Shown here one piece after another: positions 61,863-62,219 of a stretch of DNA of 62,219 nt. Under the pieces are notes generated by a model that saw only the letters and a program-made list of their open reading frames with translations, made no database searches and had not been told where the DNA came from. The position numbers and the translations under genes were made by a program. The DNA comes from Paenibacillus sp. LHD-117 (lineage in GTDB: Bacteria > Bacillota > Bacilli > Paenibacillales > Paenibacillaceae), in contig NZ_JAVFVT010000047.1 of the NCBI RefSeq assembly GCF_030929555.1, forward strand, positions 1-62,219. Direction: 5' to 3'. Every line of letters starts with the position of its first letter. The first letter of the stretch is position 1.

Positions 61863-62219
61863 GCTACATAATAGCAAGTTTATTCGAATCAAATTTCCAA
61901 TGAGGCTTTTGAATTGTCAAGTTTATAATCCTTATAAACACATCTACTGTAAATCCAGGTCACTCATAACTTTCCAAGTTCTCAAGTAGTTTCACAAAAC
62001 ACTGCCGAAGCAGAGGCCAATAACTATTCATAGATCGCCCTGATACGAATAACTGCACTGCATCGCTTTTCTTTCCCCTTGCACACTTACCCTATATTCA
62101 CATGACTTATGCAGTTCATTCCAAGTGATGGAAACCGATTAATAGTCATAGAAATGTAAGCTAAAAAACGGAAAACCCCTTGACTTTTGGAAATCACCCC
62201 AATAATCGCGAAGAATACC
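61863..62219. other. No gene recognised
   Basis: AT-rich, no open frame with a ribosome site and family pattern, no strong hairpin. Includes the end of the window. I see nothing to annotate; it may be flank of an integrated element. Confidence 0.5.

Noticed and set aside
1..62219. CRISPR array
   Set aside because: No run of regularly spaced identical repeats was seen.

Overview
The window looks like a chromosomal accessory region of a Paenibacillus-type Firmicute. The grounds are strong AGGAGG ribosome sites with frequent TTG and GTG starts, S-layer-homology (SLH) surface proteins, a YesM/YesN/LplABC-type sugar uptake cluster, a YdjO/Csp pair, and HxlR, MmyB and CsoR regulators. No complete rRNA, tRNA, tmRNA or CRISPR array was seen.

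Layout. (1) 1-15.1 kb is a visibly AT-rich defence island: the edge of an IS3-like element, then the DNA phosphorothioation genes dndB-C-D-E-A, a small XRE regulator on the opposite strand, and the restriction genes dptF-G-H. Dnd would put sulfur into the DNA backbone; DptFGH would attack DNA lacking that mark. (2) At about 15.2 kb composition changes abruptly, and a wrecked DUF4011/DUF3320 helicase gene lies at the border. (3) 16.4-18.3 kb: patatin phospholipase, YdjO-like zinc-finger protein, cold-shock protein. (4) 18.5-32.8 kb: secreted and surface enzymes (pectate lyase, an SLH/FN3 protein, a giant SLH-anchored thermolysin-like protease) around an unusual hybrid kinase/SARP-like regulator pair. 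(5) 33.0-34.9 kb: SEC-C/TPR protein and a CopZ-N-like metallochaperone.

(6) 34.9-44.9 kb is a copper-handling region. csoR and the operon copZ-copA-(YtkA-like lipoprotein)-(half nitrite/sulfite reductase)-glutaredoxin-TVP38 sit behind CsoR-type operators. A second operon holds an OmpR-type two-component pair, a BNR-like lipoprotein and a lipoprotein with cell-wall-binding repeats and a His-rich tail. (7) 45.1-51.7 kb: carbohydrate ABC importer with its YesM/YesN sensor-regulator pair. (8) 52-59.3 kb: small stress and drug-response genes (SRPBCC proteins, ArsR, a CsoR paralogue lacking the copper ligands, an MFS exporter, MmyB-type XRE, NAD(P)H oxidoreductase, HxlR). (9) 59.4-62.2 kb: a Doc/AbrB toxin-antitoxin pair and a frameshifted VapBC pair embedded in repeated copies of a tmRNA (ssrA) 3' end plus terminator, most simply read as scars of repeated site-specific integration.

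The parts most worth a second look are the ssrA-like scar array at the right end, the csoR2-MFS-XRE block bounded by 36-bp direct repeats, the ligand-less CsoR itself, the composition of the copper operon, and the kinase that carries a degenerate HisKA module, an internal receiver and a LytS-type kinase in one chain. Family assignments come from motifs read by eye; no database search was possible.
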